Positions 1 through 5,921 of a stretch of 5,921 bases of DNA are shown piece by piece; position 1 is the stretch's first letter; every line of letters starts with the position of its first letter. The stretch is from Terriglobia bacterium (lineage in GTDB: Bacteria > Acidobacteriota > Terriglobia > UBA7540): assembly GCA_030036915.1 (NCBI GenBank), contig JASHSC010000125.1, positions 1-5,921 on the forward strand. The letters run 5' to 3'. The notes below the pieces were generated by a model, which saw only the letters and a program-made list of their open reading frames with translations, searched no databases and was not told where the DNA came from. A program made the position numbers and the translations under genes.

Positions 1-449
1 ACACCGGCGGCAGAATTGATCCTGCAATCATCCAGAAGGATGTTCCCGGCATGGGCGAACTGAAGTTCTACACGGGTCACGATGTGCAGACGGAAGTGAG
101 TTACGTCCGCTTGCTTGCGGGCGGGCGCGTGGTGGCGGAAATCGTGACCGTGCCAGGCGAGATCTATCCCGAGCTCGTGAACGGCGGCATCACGCGCTAT
201 CCTGGCGCGGATTATCCCGATGCGCCCTTCGAGCCCGCGCTTCGCGAGCACCTGACCAGTCGCTACCAGTTCATCTTCGGCCTCGCCAATGACGAACTCG
301 GTTACATTATTCCCAAAGCAGAATATGACGATCAGCCGCCCTGGTTGCTCGACCGCAAAGAGCGCTGGTACGGCGAAATCAATTCCGCCGGACCGGATGT
401 CGCAGGTGTGGTCACAGGCGCGATTGTGAAGCTGATCGATGGAAGGTAG
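1..449 (+). CDS. Neutral/alkaline ceramidase-like hydrolase, C-terminal part (5' end outside window)
   Basis: The reading frame is open from the left edge (first full codon at position 3) to a TAG at 447-449, giving about 148 residues of a longer protein. An ATG at 51 lies inside conserved sequence and has no ribosome binding site, so it is not taken as the start. The stretch FGLANDELGYIIPKAEYD (about residues 92-109) followed by WYGEINSAGPDVAG resembles, from memory, the C-terminal end of bacterial proteins with the neutral/alkaline non-lysosomal ceramidase domain. The VPGEIYPELVNGG segment also fits. Characterised members are zinc amidases that split ceramide into sphingosine and fatty acid. 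The zinc ligands in the N-terminal part are not in the window, so activity and substrate cannot be judged here, and many bacterial homologues have no tested substrate. The gene converges on the tricorn homologue with 73 bp between the stops. The family call is fairly secure; the substrate is not. Confidence 0.66.
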   Translation, partial: TGGRIDPAIIQKDVPGMGELKFYTGHDVQTEVSYVRLLAGGRVVAEIVTVPGEIYPELVNGGITRYPGADYPDAPFEPALREHLTSRYQFIFGLANDELGYIIPKAEYDDQPPWLLDRKERWYGEINSAGPDVAGVVTGAIVKLIDGR

Positions 450-470
450 GGCGGCCCTCGTGGCCGCCCT
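448..470 (+). terminator. Perfect 9-bp hairpin at the end of the ceramidase-like gene
   Basis: AGGGCGGCC (448-456) pairs without mismatch with GGCCGCCCT (462-470) around the loop CTCGT. The stem begins inside the TAG stop of the upstream gene. No T-run follows on either strand, so it is not a textbook intrinsic terminator. Its position between two convergent stops suggests transcription stop or mRNA 3'-end protection for one or both genes. It may equally be one unit of the hairpin array described for this spacer. Confidence 0.45.
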
Positions 471-513
471 GGCCCTGCTCCGTGCGGGGCAAATGGCAGG
501 CACGAGGCCTGCC
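448..513. repeat. Array of three consecutive hairpins between convergent genes (REP-like?)
   Basis: Three stem-loops follow each other with almost no spacing. The first is 448-456/462-470 (9 bp, loop CTCGT). The second is 472-478/484-490 (7 bp with one G-T pair, loop TCCGT). The third is 495-501/507-513 (7 bp, GGCAGGC/GCCTGCC, loop ACGAG). The outer two are related in opposite orientation. Read on the minus strand, hairpin 1 is GGGCGGCC-ACGAG-GGCCGCCC followed by TACC. Hairpin 3 read on the plus strand is GGCAGGC-ACGAG-GCCTGCC followed by TCTACG. A shared loop and a shared TAC-containing tail in inverted arrangement recall dispersed extragenic palindromes found as inverted pairs. Whether these occur elsewhere in the genome cannot be seen here; a purely local terminator region is the alternative. 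Confidence 0.5.
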
Positions 514-522
514 TCTACGAGT

Positions 523-3500
523 CTATCCCGGCCCATTGGGATACGCCGGCAGATCAGGCGGGCGCGGCGGCAGGTGTTTCGGGTGCTCCTTGATGTCCTG
601 CATTACCACCTCGATGGCCTTTTCGAGTTGCGGGTCCTGGCCTTTCATCACCAGATCGGGCCGATTATCGACCACGATATCGGGCTCGACGCCGTAATTC
701 TCCACCACCCACTCACTGTTGAGCCCGTACACGGAGAATTCCGGCCGGGTGATGTAACCGCCGTCCATGAGCGGCATAAAGCCGCGAATGCCGCGCACGC
801 CTCCCCAGGTGCGCATGCCGATGAGCGGGCCCAGGTGATACTTCTTGAAGTAGTAGCTGAAGATGTCTCCGTCGGAAGCGGCGTAAGCGTTGGTGACGCA
901 TGCCATGTAGCCGTTGAAGACCGCGGGCGGCGTGGTGTCGCTGGCGAAGTTGCGGGCGCTTTCCATGCCGATCAGGACTCGTCGCAGGCGCTCAAAGATA
1001 AGCTGGTCTACAAATCCCCCTCCGTTGTAGCGGACATCGATAATCATTCCCTCTTTGCGAATCTGCGGAAAGTATTGCTTGACGAATTCGTTCAGCCCTT
1101 CTTCGTCCATGTTCGGAAGGTAGACGTAACCGATGCGCCCGCCGGAGGCCTGGTCAACCTTGCGGCGATTTGTCTCGATCATATCGAGCATGCGCAGCGA
1201 GTATTCCGTGGAGAGGGGCTTTACCATCACCGTTCGTGCGCCATCCATGGAGGGCTTGGAGTTCAAGGTCAGTGTCACGGTTTCTCCCGCCGTGTTCACG
1301 AACAACTGATTGGGAGCTTCCGGCGCCTTGAGCTCATGACCGTTCACGGCAATCAGGTAGTCGCCTTCCTTCGCCACCACTCCGGGTTCGGTAAGGGGCG
1401 AGCGCGTGCTGGAATCCCAGTTTTCGCCCGGATAGATCTTCTTGAAGCGGTAATAACCGCTCGCGGAATCGAGTTCGTAGTCCACACCCAGCAAACCGAG
1501 ATTGACCGGATGCAGATCGGGATAATCGCCGCCGCCGACGTAAGTGTGGGAGTTGGAAAGCTCGCCGATCGTTTCCCCCAGCACGTAGGTGAGGTCGAAG
1601 CGGTTTGCCACATAAGGCAGCAGCGGCGCGTAGCGCTCTTTCTCGCCGGCCCAATCGACGCCGTTCATCGATTTCTCGAAGAAGAAGTCGCGCTCCTGCC
1701 GCCAAACCTCGTCAAACATCTGTTTCCATTCGGCGCGCGGGTCTATGTCGGTTTCCATTCCGGAAAGATTCAGCGCGCCGTCACCGATTTTGTGCGGACT
1801 GCCGGAGGGTTTGGTGTCAATGATGCCATAAGTGCGGCTGCCGTCCTCTCCGCCGCCATGTCCGCCGGCGTAAAGCAGCTTGGAGCCGTCAAACGAGAGG
1901 GCGAAGGAACCCGTTCCCGTCAGTAGCACGCTATCCTTCCGCTCTTTCAGGTCGTAGACGTGAACGGCGGACTCTTCGCCCGGCAACGGGCCGGAGAGGC
2001 CGAAGATGGGGCCGCTCGCGTAATACACTCCGTTCTTGCCGGCTTGCAGGTTGTAGAGGTTGCCCGGCGGCATGGGCACCGCCACAATGCGATCCTGAAT
2101 TCCCTCGACGTCAATGCGGAAATTCTTGGTGACATCCTCCGGCGTCTTTTCCTTTTTGTTCTTGTCAGCGGATTGGTCTTTATCTTTGTCCGCGGTCTCA
2201 TCGGGTTTCTTGCCGGCTTCATCGCTCTTGGGCGCAAACGGGGAGGGCAGGTCGGCGCGCAACGTCACTAGGTAGACGCGCGTCGCTTTGGGATTGGCAA
2301 ACTCGAAATCGTACACACCCAGAACTTCGTTGTAATCGCGCTGCGAGAGGAAGAACAGGTATTTCCCCTCCGGGTCGAACGACGGAGTGCTGCTGTTATT
2401 GAAACTCGTCGTCACCGGAGTGATTTTCTTGTCGGCGAGCGAATAGAGGTTGATGGTGCTGTTGTCGTTCTCTTCCGTTTTGGCGTATGCAACCCACTTG
2501 CTGTCGGGCGACCAGACGTATTCGGTGAGGTCAGAGTACTTGCCCTGGTCGATCAGCACCGGAGTTTTCTGGTCGATATCGACATACCAGAGGCGCACGT
2601 CCTTATCGGCGAAAAGCAGCTTCTTGCTGTCGGGCGACCACACGGGAGGCATGCGCGCCATCTTACCGTCGGTGGTGATGCGGATTTCCTTGCCCATGCC
2701 GTCCTGCGGAACGATGTAATACTCTTCTTCGCCGCTGCGGTCGGAAAGATAAGCAATCCACTTGCCGTCGGGCGACCACGCCACGTACCTCTCGCGGATT
2801 CCCGGCGTCTGGGTAAGGTTGCGGATGCTGCCGTCCTTGGCGGGGACGGTGAAAACGTCGCCGCGCGCGCTCATCACGGCGCGATTGCCTTCCGGCGAAA
2901 TATCGAAATCCGTTACGTACTTGGCGACATTCGCCCAATGCGGGCGCGCTAGGTCGCGATCGCCGGGCAGATAGACGGTGAGCTTCTTCGCCTTCTGCGA
3001 TTTCAGGTCGAAAGTGTAAAGGTAGCCGCCGTTGGTGAAGACGATGGCATCCGGTCCCAGGCTGGGCCAATCCACGTCGTAATCCTTAAATTCGGTGAGC
3101 TGCTTCACGTCCTTGCTCTTCAGGCTGTAGCTGTAGAGATTCATGCGATGCTCGGGACCACGATCCGAGCCGAAGTAGATCGTGTCGCCGTGCCACATCG
3201 GGTACGTCGAGACGTGAGGGTTGTCGGCGATCAACTCGTAAGTGTTGTCCTTGAGATCGTAGATCGAGAGCTGCTGATGCATGCCGCCGGTGTACCGCTT
3301 CCAGGTTCGAAAGTTGCGGAAGATGCGGTTGTAGGCGATCTTGGTGCCATCAGGAGAAAATGAGGTCAGCCCGCCCTTGTCGATGGGCAGGCGCACGGGC
3401 AGCCCGCCGTCGATGCTCACGGTGAAAAGGCGGCCGAACCAGTCGTTAAACGTATCGCGGCGCGAGAGGAAAAGAATATGCTGGCTATCGGGGAGCCAGG

Positions 3501-3879
3501 TGATCACCTCGTTGTTCGGTCCCATGCGCTCGGGCAAGGAAACGGGATCGGGCTCAAAGGTCAATTGCTTCGGCTCGCCGCCGTCGGACGGCATTACGTA
3601 GACGTTGAAGTTGCCGTCATACTGAGCCGTGAAGGCAATCCATTTGCCGTCGGGCGAAAACTTGGGAAATAGTTCCAGACCGGGGTCGGTGGTGATGCGC
3701 CGCGCCACGCCTCCGGAGGAAGCCACCAGCCAAAGGTCGCCCGCGTAGCTGAACACGATCTTGTCCTTGTAAATGTCGGCAAACCGCATCAGGCGGCCTT
3801 CCGGCATGTCAGCGGAAAACCCGAAAGGCACAACCAGGAAGAATGCGAGCGCGAGAAACTTCGCCACACGGTTCATCAT
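523..3879 (-). CDS. Secreted tricorn-protease homologue (S41 family serine peptidase)
   Basis: This 1118-residue protein has the full tricorn plan; archaeal tricorn is slightly shorter and cytoplasmic. Residues 1-23 form a Sec signal peptide with probable cleavage at FSA-DM, so the enzyme should act in the periplasm or outside. About residues 30-680 hold beta-propeller (TolB/PD40-type) repeats, with blade motifs such as FSPDGKWIAF (74), AWSPDGKWIAY (367), VWSPDSKKLLF (413) and VWSPDSKWVAY (455). A Lys/Asp-rich linker lies at 551-588 and a PDZ domain at about 792-880. The catalytic core keeps the expected residues: His778 in NSHTY, the GGG oxyanion segment at 953-955, nucleophile Ser1002 in AASDGD, and Glu1060 in VVENYG. 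In Thermoplasma, tricorn trims proteasome products to short peptides; here exported peptide breakdown is inferred. The tail is proline-rich. Tandem ATGs at 3879 and 3876 both lie behind a strong Shine-Dalgarno site. No break or missing catalytic residue was seen. Confidence 0.95.
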   Translation of the reverse strand: MMNRVAKFLALAFFLVVPFGFSADMPEGRLMRFADIYKDKIVFSYAGDLWLVASSGGVARRITTDPGLELFPKFSPDGKWIAFTAQYDGNFNVYVMPSDGGEPKQLTFEPDPVSLPERMGPNNEVITWLPDSQHILFLSRRDTFNDWFGRLFTVSIDGGLPVRLPIDKGGLTSFSPDGTKIAYNRIFRNFRTWKRYTGGMHQQLSIYDLKDNTYELIADNPHVSTYPMWHGDTIYFGSDRGPEHRMNLYSYSLKSKDVKQLTEFKDYDVDWPSLGPDAIVFTNGGYLYTFDLKSQKAKKLTVYLPGDRDLARPHWANVAKYVTDFDISPEGNRAVMSARGDVFTVPAKDGSIRNLTQTPGIRERYVAWSPDGKWIAYLSDRSGEEEYYIVPQDGMGKEIRITTDGKMARMPPVWSPDSKKLLFADKDVRLWYVDIDQKTPVLIDQGKYSDLTEYVWSPDSKWVAYAKTEENDNSTINLYSLADKKITPVTTSFNNSSTPSFDPEGKYLFFLSQRDYNEVLGVYDFEFANPKATRVYLVTLRADLPSPFAPKSDEAGKKPDETADKDKDQSADKNKKEKTPEDVTKNFRIDVEGIQDRIVAVPMPPGNLYNLQAGKNGVYYASGPIFGLSGPLPGEESAVHVYDLKERKDSVLLTGTGSFALSFDGSKLLYAGGHGGGEDGSRTYGIIDTKPSGSPHKIGDGALNLSGMETDIDPRAEWKQMFDEVWRQERDFFFEKSMNGVDWAGEKERYAPLLPYVANRFDLTYVLGETIGELSNSHTYVGGGDYPDLHPVNLGLLGVDYELDSASGYYRFKKIYPGENWDSSTRSPLTEPGVVAKEGDYLIAVNGHELKAPEAPNQLFVNTAGETVTLTLNSKPSMDGARTVMVKPLSTEYSLRMLDMIETNRRKVDQASGGRIGYVYLPNMDEEGLNEFVKQYFPQIRKEGMIIDVRYNGGGFVDQLIFERLRRVLIGMESARNFASDTTPPAVFNGYMACVTNAYAASDGDIFSYYFKKYHLGPLIGMRTWGGVRGIRGFMPLMDGGYITRPEFSVYGLNSEWVVENYGVEPDIVVDNRPDLVMKGQDPQLEKAIEVVMQDIKEHPKHLPPRPPDLPAYPNGPG

Positions 3880-3882
3880 CGT

Positions 3883-3889
3883 CTCCTCT
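3883..3889 (-). promoter_or_regulatory. Ribosome binding site of the tricorn homologue
   Basis: On the minus strand AGAGGAG is followed by ACG and then two adjacent ATG codons. The distance from the purine block is 3 nt to the first ATG (3879) and 6 nt to the second (3876). The second ATG has the more usual spacing, so translation may begin there and give 1117 residues. The difference is one methionine and does not change the signal peptide. Confidence 0.7.
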
Positions 3890-3992
3890 TTAAACCACGT
3901 ACTCCAGAAGACCTATTGAGTTGGGGAATAGCGCTGGATCGCGCAGGAATACCACGAGCTCAACGCGCCGCCAACCGCCTGTTCGGGCCGAT

Positions 3993-4020
3993 ATTGTAGC
4001 GGATTCAGTGGTCATGTGCA
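3993..4020 (-). promoter_or_regulatory. Candidate sigma-70-type promoter for the tricorn homologue
   Basis: On the minus strand TGCACA (4020-4015, 4 of 6 matches to TTGACA) is separated by 16 bp from TACAAT (3998-3993, 5 of 6 matches to TATAAT). It lies in the 202-bp gap after the VWFA-related gene and would give a leader of roughly 105-110 nt before the ATG. The -10 element is good and the -35 is weak. The site suggests transcription independent of the upstream gene. It is a consensus match by eye only. Confidence 0.4.
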
Positions 4021-4081
4021 TGGACGATATTCTCAGGCACGAAAGTTGGGCTGATGGCGAGGCGCTCACCTCACTTGACTG

Positions 4082-5803
4082 CTAATCTTTGTTGAGAGGA
4101 ATGCTGACGGTGCCGATGGCGCCGGAGCTGTCATCACGCACCACCACGCGCACCTGCACGGCCTGTGGGTCTTGTGCATAGGGGAAGAAGAGTTCCAGTC
4201 CTTTGGCTTGCATCCGGGCATAGTCGGCGTCGGGGAGATCCAGCTTTACCGAGTGTTGCCTCGCGCCGTTGCCCGGTATATCGCCGGCGGACGTCAACTG
4301 GGCGATGACAACCGTCAGGTCTCCTATCCAACGATTGCCTTCGTGTTCCAGCGTGAGGTCCTTCACGTCTACCAGCAGGTTGATAGTCAAGGAACCTGCT
4401 GCGGCTCCGTCGTGTTTGAAGCGCGCATAAAGGGTGATGGCGGTGGAGTCGAGCGGGGCGAGGGCGGCTTTGTCCAATGCTTCGTGCGCGTCGGTGGCGT
4501 CGGCGATAGATTGATCAGGCACGGCCATGTATCCGCTGCGGTAAGTCAGCTTCAATCCCGATTGCTTCACCTGCACCTTGAAGGCATGGAATTGGGAATC
4601 CCATTTGTCCTCCGGGGGATAATACCCCAGCGTGTAGACCAGCTTGGAATCGTCCATGGCCGACCGGATGCCGTAATCGAAATTGTTCTGGTCGTAATAG
4701 GTGCGGCCGCCGGTCAGTTGGGCCAGCAGACGCCCGCTGTCGTGCGCATCCTGGAGATCCTTGTTGCTGGAGTTCTGGGACATGGCGGTCAGGCCTGTGC
4801 CCGTCGAGCCATACATCGAACCCATTTCCGCTGCGGTCTGCTTTCCCGAAGTGGGCGCAGTGGTTACGCTGTCAATGCTGTTGGTGCCCACGTTGAGACT
4901 GCGAGTGTCCATCGGATACACCGCCACGTTGTACTTGCTCAAGACCTGGCTTACCTCTCGGACCTTCGGGGTCACATCCACAAAGTCAGGGGGAGTCTTT
5001 GGTGTGCCCATGCTGGTTTTGACGAACAGCGGAAAACCGCGGGAAATCCAGATAAGCGTTTTTCGTCCCGGAAGGCCGGCAAGGTGCTCGCCCATTGCCC
5101 TGAAGGCGCTCATGTGGATGTCTACGTTCGGCATGTTCAACAGGACGGATTCCCTGGAGTCTCCGGCCGTGGGGTCGAGGCGCGCGTCTGGGCCCGTAAT
5201 TAAAGATGCGGACCGCCTCCGCCGGCGCGCTCCGGCTTCAGGTCCTTCAAGGCCTGGACCAGCGCCGCCGAGTCGCTGGTGAAGTCGTGAACCATCGTGA
5301 GTTGATTGTCCAGCGTGTCGAGAGCCACATGATCGCCAGGCTGCATCTTTTCGAGGAACTTGCCCACCTGAACTCGCGCCATCGAGAAGGATGACGGTGG
5401 CGGAGGCGGAAGCGGAAGCATCCAGCGCATTCACAGGTTGATTCGTGAAAATGCCCGGCGGCAAGGGAAGCGGCGGCGGTGAGGCTCTCGATGCGCCGGC
5501 AGCAGCCAGGCTGCCCCCCATGGAAAAGACCTTGATTGCCTGCGGCTCGCCGTCGTCAAAAAGCTCGAAGTCGTCTTTGGTCAGTCCCGCGACGGGCTGG
5601 CCCTTCTTGTCCTGGACGATTACCTCGACCGTGACCAACCGCGTGGCAGTTCTGATGGTCGTGGCGGGAATCGCCGCGGGCGGCGTCAATTGTGGCGCTG
5701 CCGGTGGCTGGGGGGTTTGCGCTGAAGCCGGCTGGAACCCCATAGTGAAAAGCCCCGCAAGCATAAGACACTTCAGGGCCTTCCAAACACCGTTTATCTT
5801 CAT
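4082..5803 (-). CDS. Secreted VWFA-related domain protein (acidobacterial TIGR03436 type) with two compensating frameshifts
   Basis: Counting from the ATG at 5803, the product is 573 residues. Residues 1-28 form a Sec signal peptide (cleavage ASA-QT), followed by a Pro/Ala-rich linker. The family's N-terminal beta-rich segment (VTVEVIVQDKKGQPVAGLTK, then DDFELFDDGEPQ) lies at about 57-87. The first VWA strand TVILLDG ends at 142. Residues 143-201 do not fit the family: they are translated in the wrong frame and include an ARRRRRSAS run. Family sequence then resumes with ITGPDARLDPTAG, HLAGLPGRKTLIWISRGFPL (about 240-259), YNVAVYPMDTRSL, LLAQLTGGRTYYD and LVYTLGYYPPEDKWD. A C-terminal beta-rich domain runs from about 440 to the end. 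The family is exported and widespread in Acidobacteriota, with no established function. Because the VWA core is disrupted, this could be a decaying gene or a sequence error in an intact one. The frame has no internal stop. Confidence 0.85.
   Translation of the reverse strand: MKINGVWKALKCLMLAGLFTMGFQPASAQTPQPPAAPQLTPPAAIPATTIRTATRLVTVEVIVQDKKGQPVAGLTKDDFELFDDGEPQAIKVFSMGGSLAAAGASRASPPPLPLPPGIFTNQPVNALDASASASATVILLDGASSGGQVPRKDAAWRSCGSRHAGQSTHDGSRLHQRLGGAGPGLEGPEAGARRRRRSASLITGPDARLDPTAGDSRESVLLNMPNVDIHMSAFRAMGEHLAGLPGRKTLIWISRGFPLFVKTSMGTPKTPPDFVDVTPKVREVSQVLSKYNVAVYPMDTRSLNVGTNSIDSVTTAPTSGKQTAAEMGSMYGSTGTGLTAMSQNSSNKDLQDAHDSGRLLAQLTGGRTYYDQNNFDYGIRSAMDDSKLVYTLGYYPPEDKWDSQFHAFKVQVKQSGLKLTYRSGYMAVPDQSIADATDAHEALDKAALAPLDSTAITLYARFKHDGAAAGSLTINLLVDVKDLTLEHEGNRWIGDLTVVIAQLTSAGDIPGNGARQHSVKLDLPDADYARMQAKGLELFFPYAQDPQAVQVRVVVRDDSSGAIGTVSIPLNKD
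5203..5376 (-). other. Displaced-frame segment of the VWA domain (frameshift scar)
   Basis: Read one frame away from the main gene, these 58 codons give RVQVGKFLEKMQPGDHVALD, then TLDNQLTMVHDFTSDSAALV and QALKDLKPERAGGGGPHL. This matches the part of the TIGR03436-type VWA domain expected directly after TVILLDG. The main frame joins at GGC (5380-5378) and resumes at ATT (5200-5198); the displaced frame itself ends in TAA at 5202-5200. Restoring the family sequence needs about 2 nt (modulo 3) added near 5377 and 1 nt added near 5201. The in-frame translation of this stretch in the 573-residue product is therefore probably not native sequence. Confidence 0.8.
5213..5409. repeat. 11-bp perfect inverted repeat around the displaced-frame segment
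   Basis: CCGCCTCCGCC at 5213-5223 is the exact reverse complement of GGCGGAGGCGG at 5399-5409. The arms are 175 bp apart, and each lies within roughly 10-25 bp of one inferred frameshift. In GC-rich DNA such a match can arise by chance, so the link with the frameshifts is only suggestive. Confidence 0.5.
5400..5419. repeat. Short hexamer tandem repeat GCGGAR, about 3.3 copies
   Basis: GCGGAG-GCGGAA-GCGGAA-GC lies at 5400-5419 on the plus strand. In the VWFA-related gene it encodes the alternating Ala-Ser run ASASASA just before the strand TVILLDG. Such a repeat can slip during replication. It is 20-40 bp from the first inferred frameshift and contains one arm of the 11-bp inverted repeat. 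Confidence 0.6.
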
Positions 5804-5808
5804 CTTTA

Positions 5809-5813
5809 CCTCC
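5809..5813 (-). promoter_or_regulatory. Ribosome binding site that sets the start of the VWFA-related gene
   Basis: On the minus strand GGAGG (5813-5809) stands 5 nt (TAAAG) before the ATG at 5803-5801. A GTG at 5815-5813 in the same frame would add four residues (MEVK), but it overlaps this Shine-Dalgarno block and would have none of its own at the right distance. The ATG at 5803 is therefore chosen. The signal peptide then starts MKINGVWKALK, with the usual basic N-terminus. Confidence 0.8.
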
Positions 5814-5921
5814 ACTTCCTTGCACGTCCGGCAGCCTGGGGTTCGTTATGGCTGCTAGTTGTGGCTTTGCGCCGTGCTGAGCTGGTAGTTCGAGTAAGTA
5901 TGAACGTTGTGGCAGTGCATC

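Noticed and set aside
439..1926. Long plus-strand open frame of 495 codons opposite the 3' part of the tricorn homologue
   Set aside because: It lies antisense to well-conserved PDZ and catalytic domains, shows no family features, and has no supporting ribosome binding site. It is a typical shadow frame in GC-rich coding DNA.
2499..3660. Recurring plus-strand sequence like TTGCYGTCGGGCGA at several places (near 2500, 2625, 2762, 3645)
   Set aside because: These are the complements of codons for the SPDGKW/SPDSKK blade motifs of the beta-propeller and not an independent DNA repeat or CRISPR array.
4014..4085. Tiny plus-strand frame MCMDDILRHESWADGEALTS... (23 codons) in the intergenic gap
   Set aside because: It has no Shine-Dalgarno site, no recognisable features, and ends antisense to the stop of the VWFA-related gene. 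Chance is the simplest explanation.
4172..5203. Plus-strand open frame of 343 codons opposite the VWFA-related gene
   Set aside because: It is antisense to conserved family motifs (PGRKTLIWISRGFP, YTLGYYPPEDKWD) and has no recognisable product. It is a shadow of the minus-strand gene.
5200..5430. Separate 76-codon minus-strand gene starting MRWMLPLPPPPPSS
   Set aside because: The part from ARVQVGKFL onward is the displaced-frame piece of the VWFA-related gene and not an independent gene. The proline-rich beginning is just the Ala-Ser coding repeat read in another frame.
5831..5855. Weak inverted repeat GCAGCC/GGCTGC with a 13-nt loop in the leader of the VWFA-related gene
   Set aside because: A 6-bp stem with a long loop is common by chance and does not overlap the ribosome binding site, so no regulatory role is claimed.
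5855..5920. Short minus-strand frame (MHCHNVHTYSNYQLSTAQSHN) upstream of the VWFA-related gene
   Set aside because: It could be the end of a gene outside the window or a leader peptide, but there is too little sequence, no visible ribosome binding site and no family match.

Overview
The window looks like chromosomal DNA from a member of the Acidobacteriota. The strongest pointer is the gene at 4082-5803, a secreted protein of the 'acidobacterial VWFA-related' family (TIGR03436 type), a family expanded in that phylum. The moderately high GC content, a secreted tricorn-type peptidase and a ceramidase-like hydrolase fit the same origin. No tRNA, rRNA, CRISPR array, transposase, integrase or phage gene was seen.

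Layout, left to right. Positions 1-449 (+) hold the 3' end of a gene for a neutral/alkaline ceramidase-like hydrolase, cut by the window edge. Positions 450-522 are a short spacer between two convergent genes. It is almost filled by three consecutive GC-rich hairpins, each with a 5-nt loop. Positions 523-3879 (-) encode a complete exported tricorn-protease homologue: signal peptide, two beta-propeller regions, charged linker, PDZ domain and S41 catalytic core. Positions 3880-4081 are a 202-bp gap with a plausible promoter and a good Shine-Dalgarno site for the peptidase. Positions 4082-5803 (-) encode the VWFA-related protein. Positions 5804-5921 are its upstream leader; beyond the ribosome binding site I see no convincing gene or promoter there.

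The two minus-strand genes run in the same direction, but the 202-bp gap and its candidate promoter suggest that the peptidase can be transcribed on its own. Both products carry Sec-type signal peptides and should act outside the cytoplasm. The ceramidase-like family is also commonly exported, so the region reads as a loose group of envelope or secreted proteins. Nothing in the sequence shows that they form one pathway.

The most unusual observation is in the VWFA-related gene. The frame is open from end to end, yet about 58 codons of clearly conserved family sequence (5203-5376) lie in another frame. The gene has therefore taken two compensating frameshifts, the first apparently together with loss of the metal-binding (MIDAS) loop. 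I found no clear evidence of a previously undescribed multi-gene system in this window.
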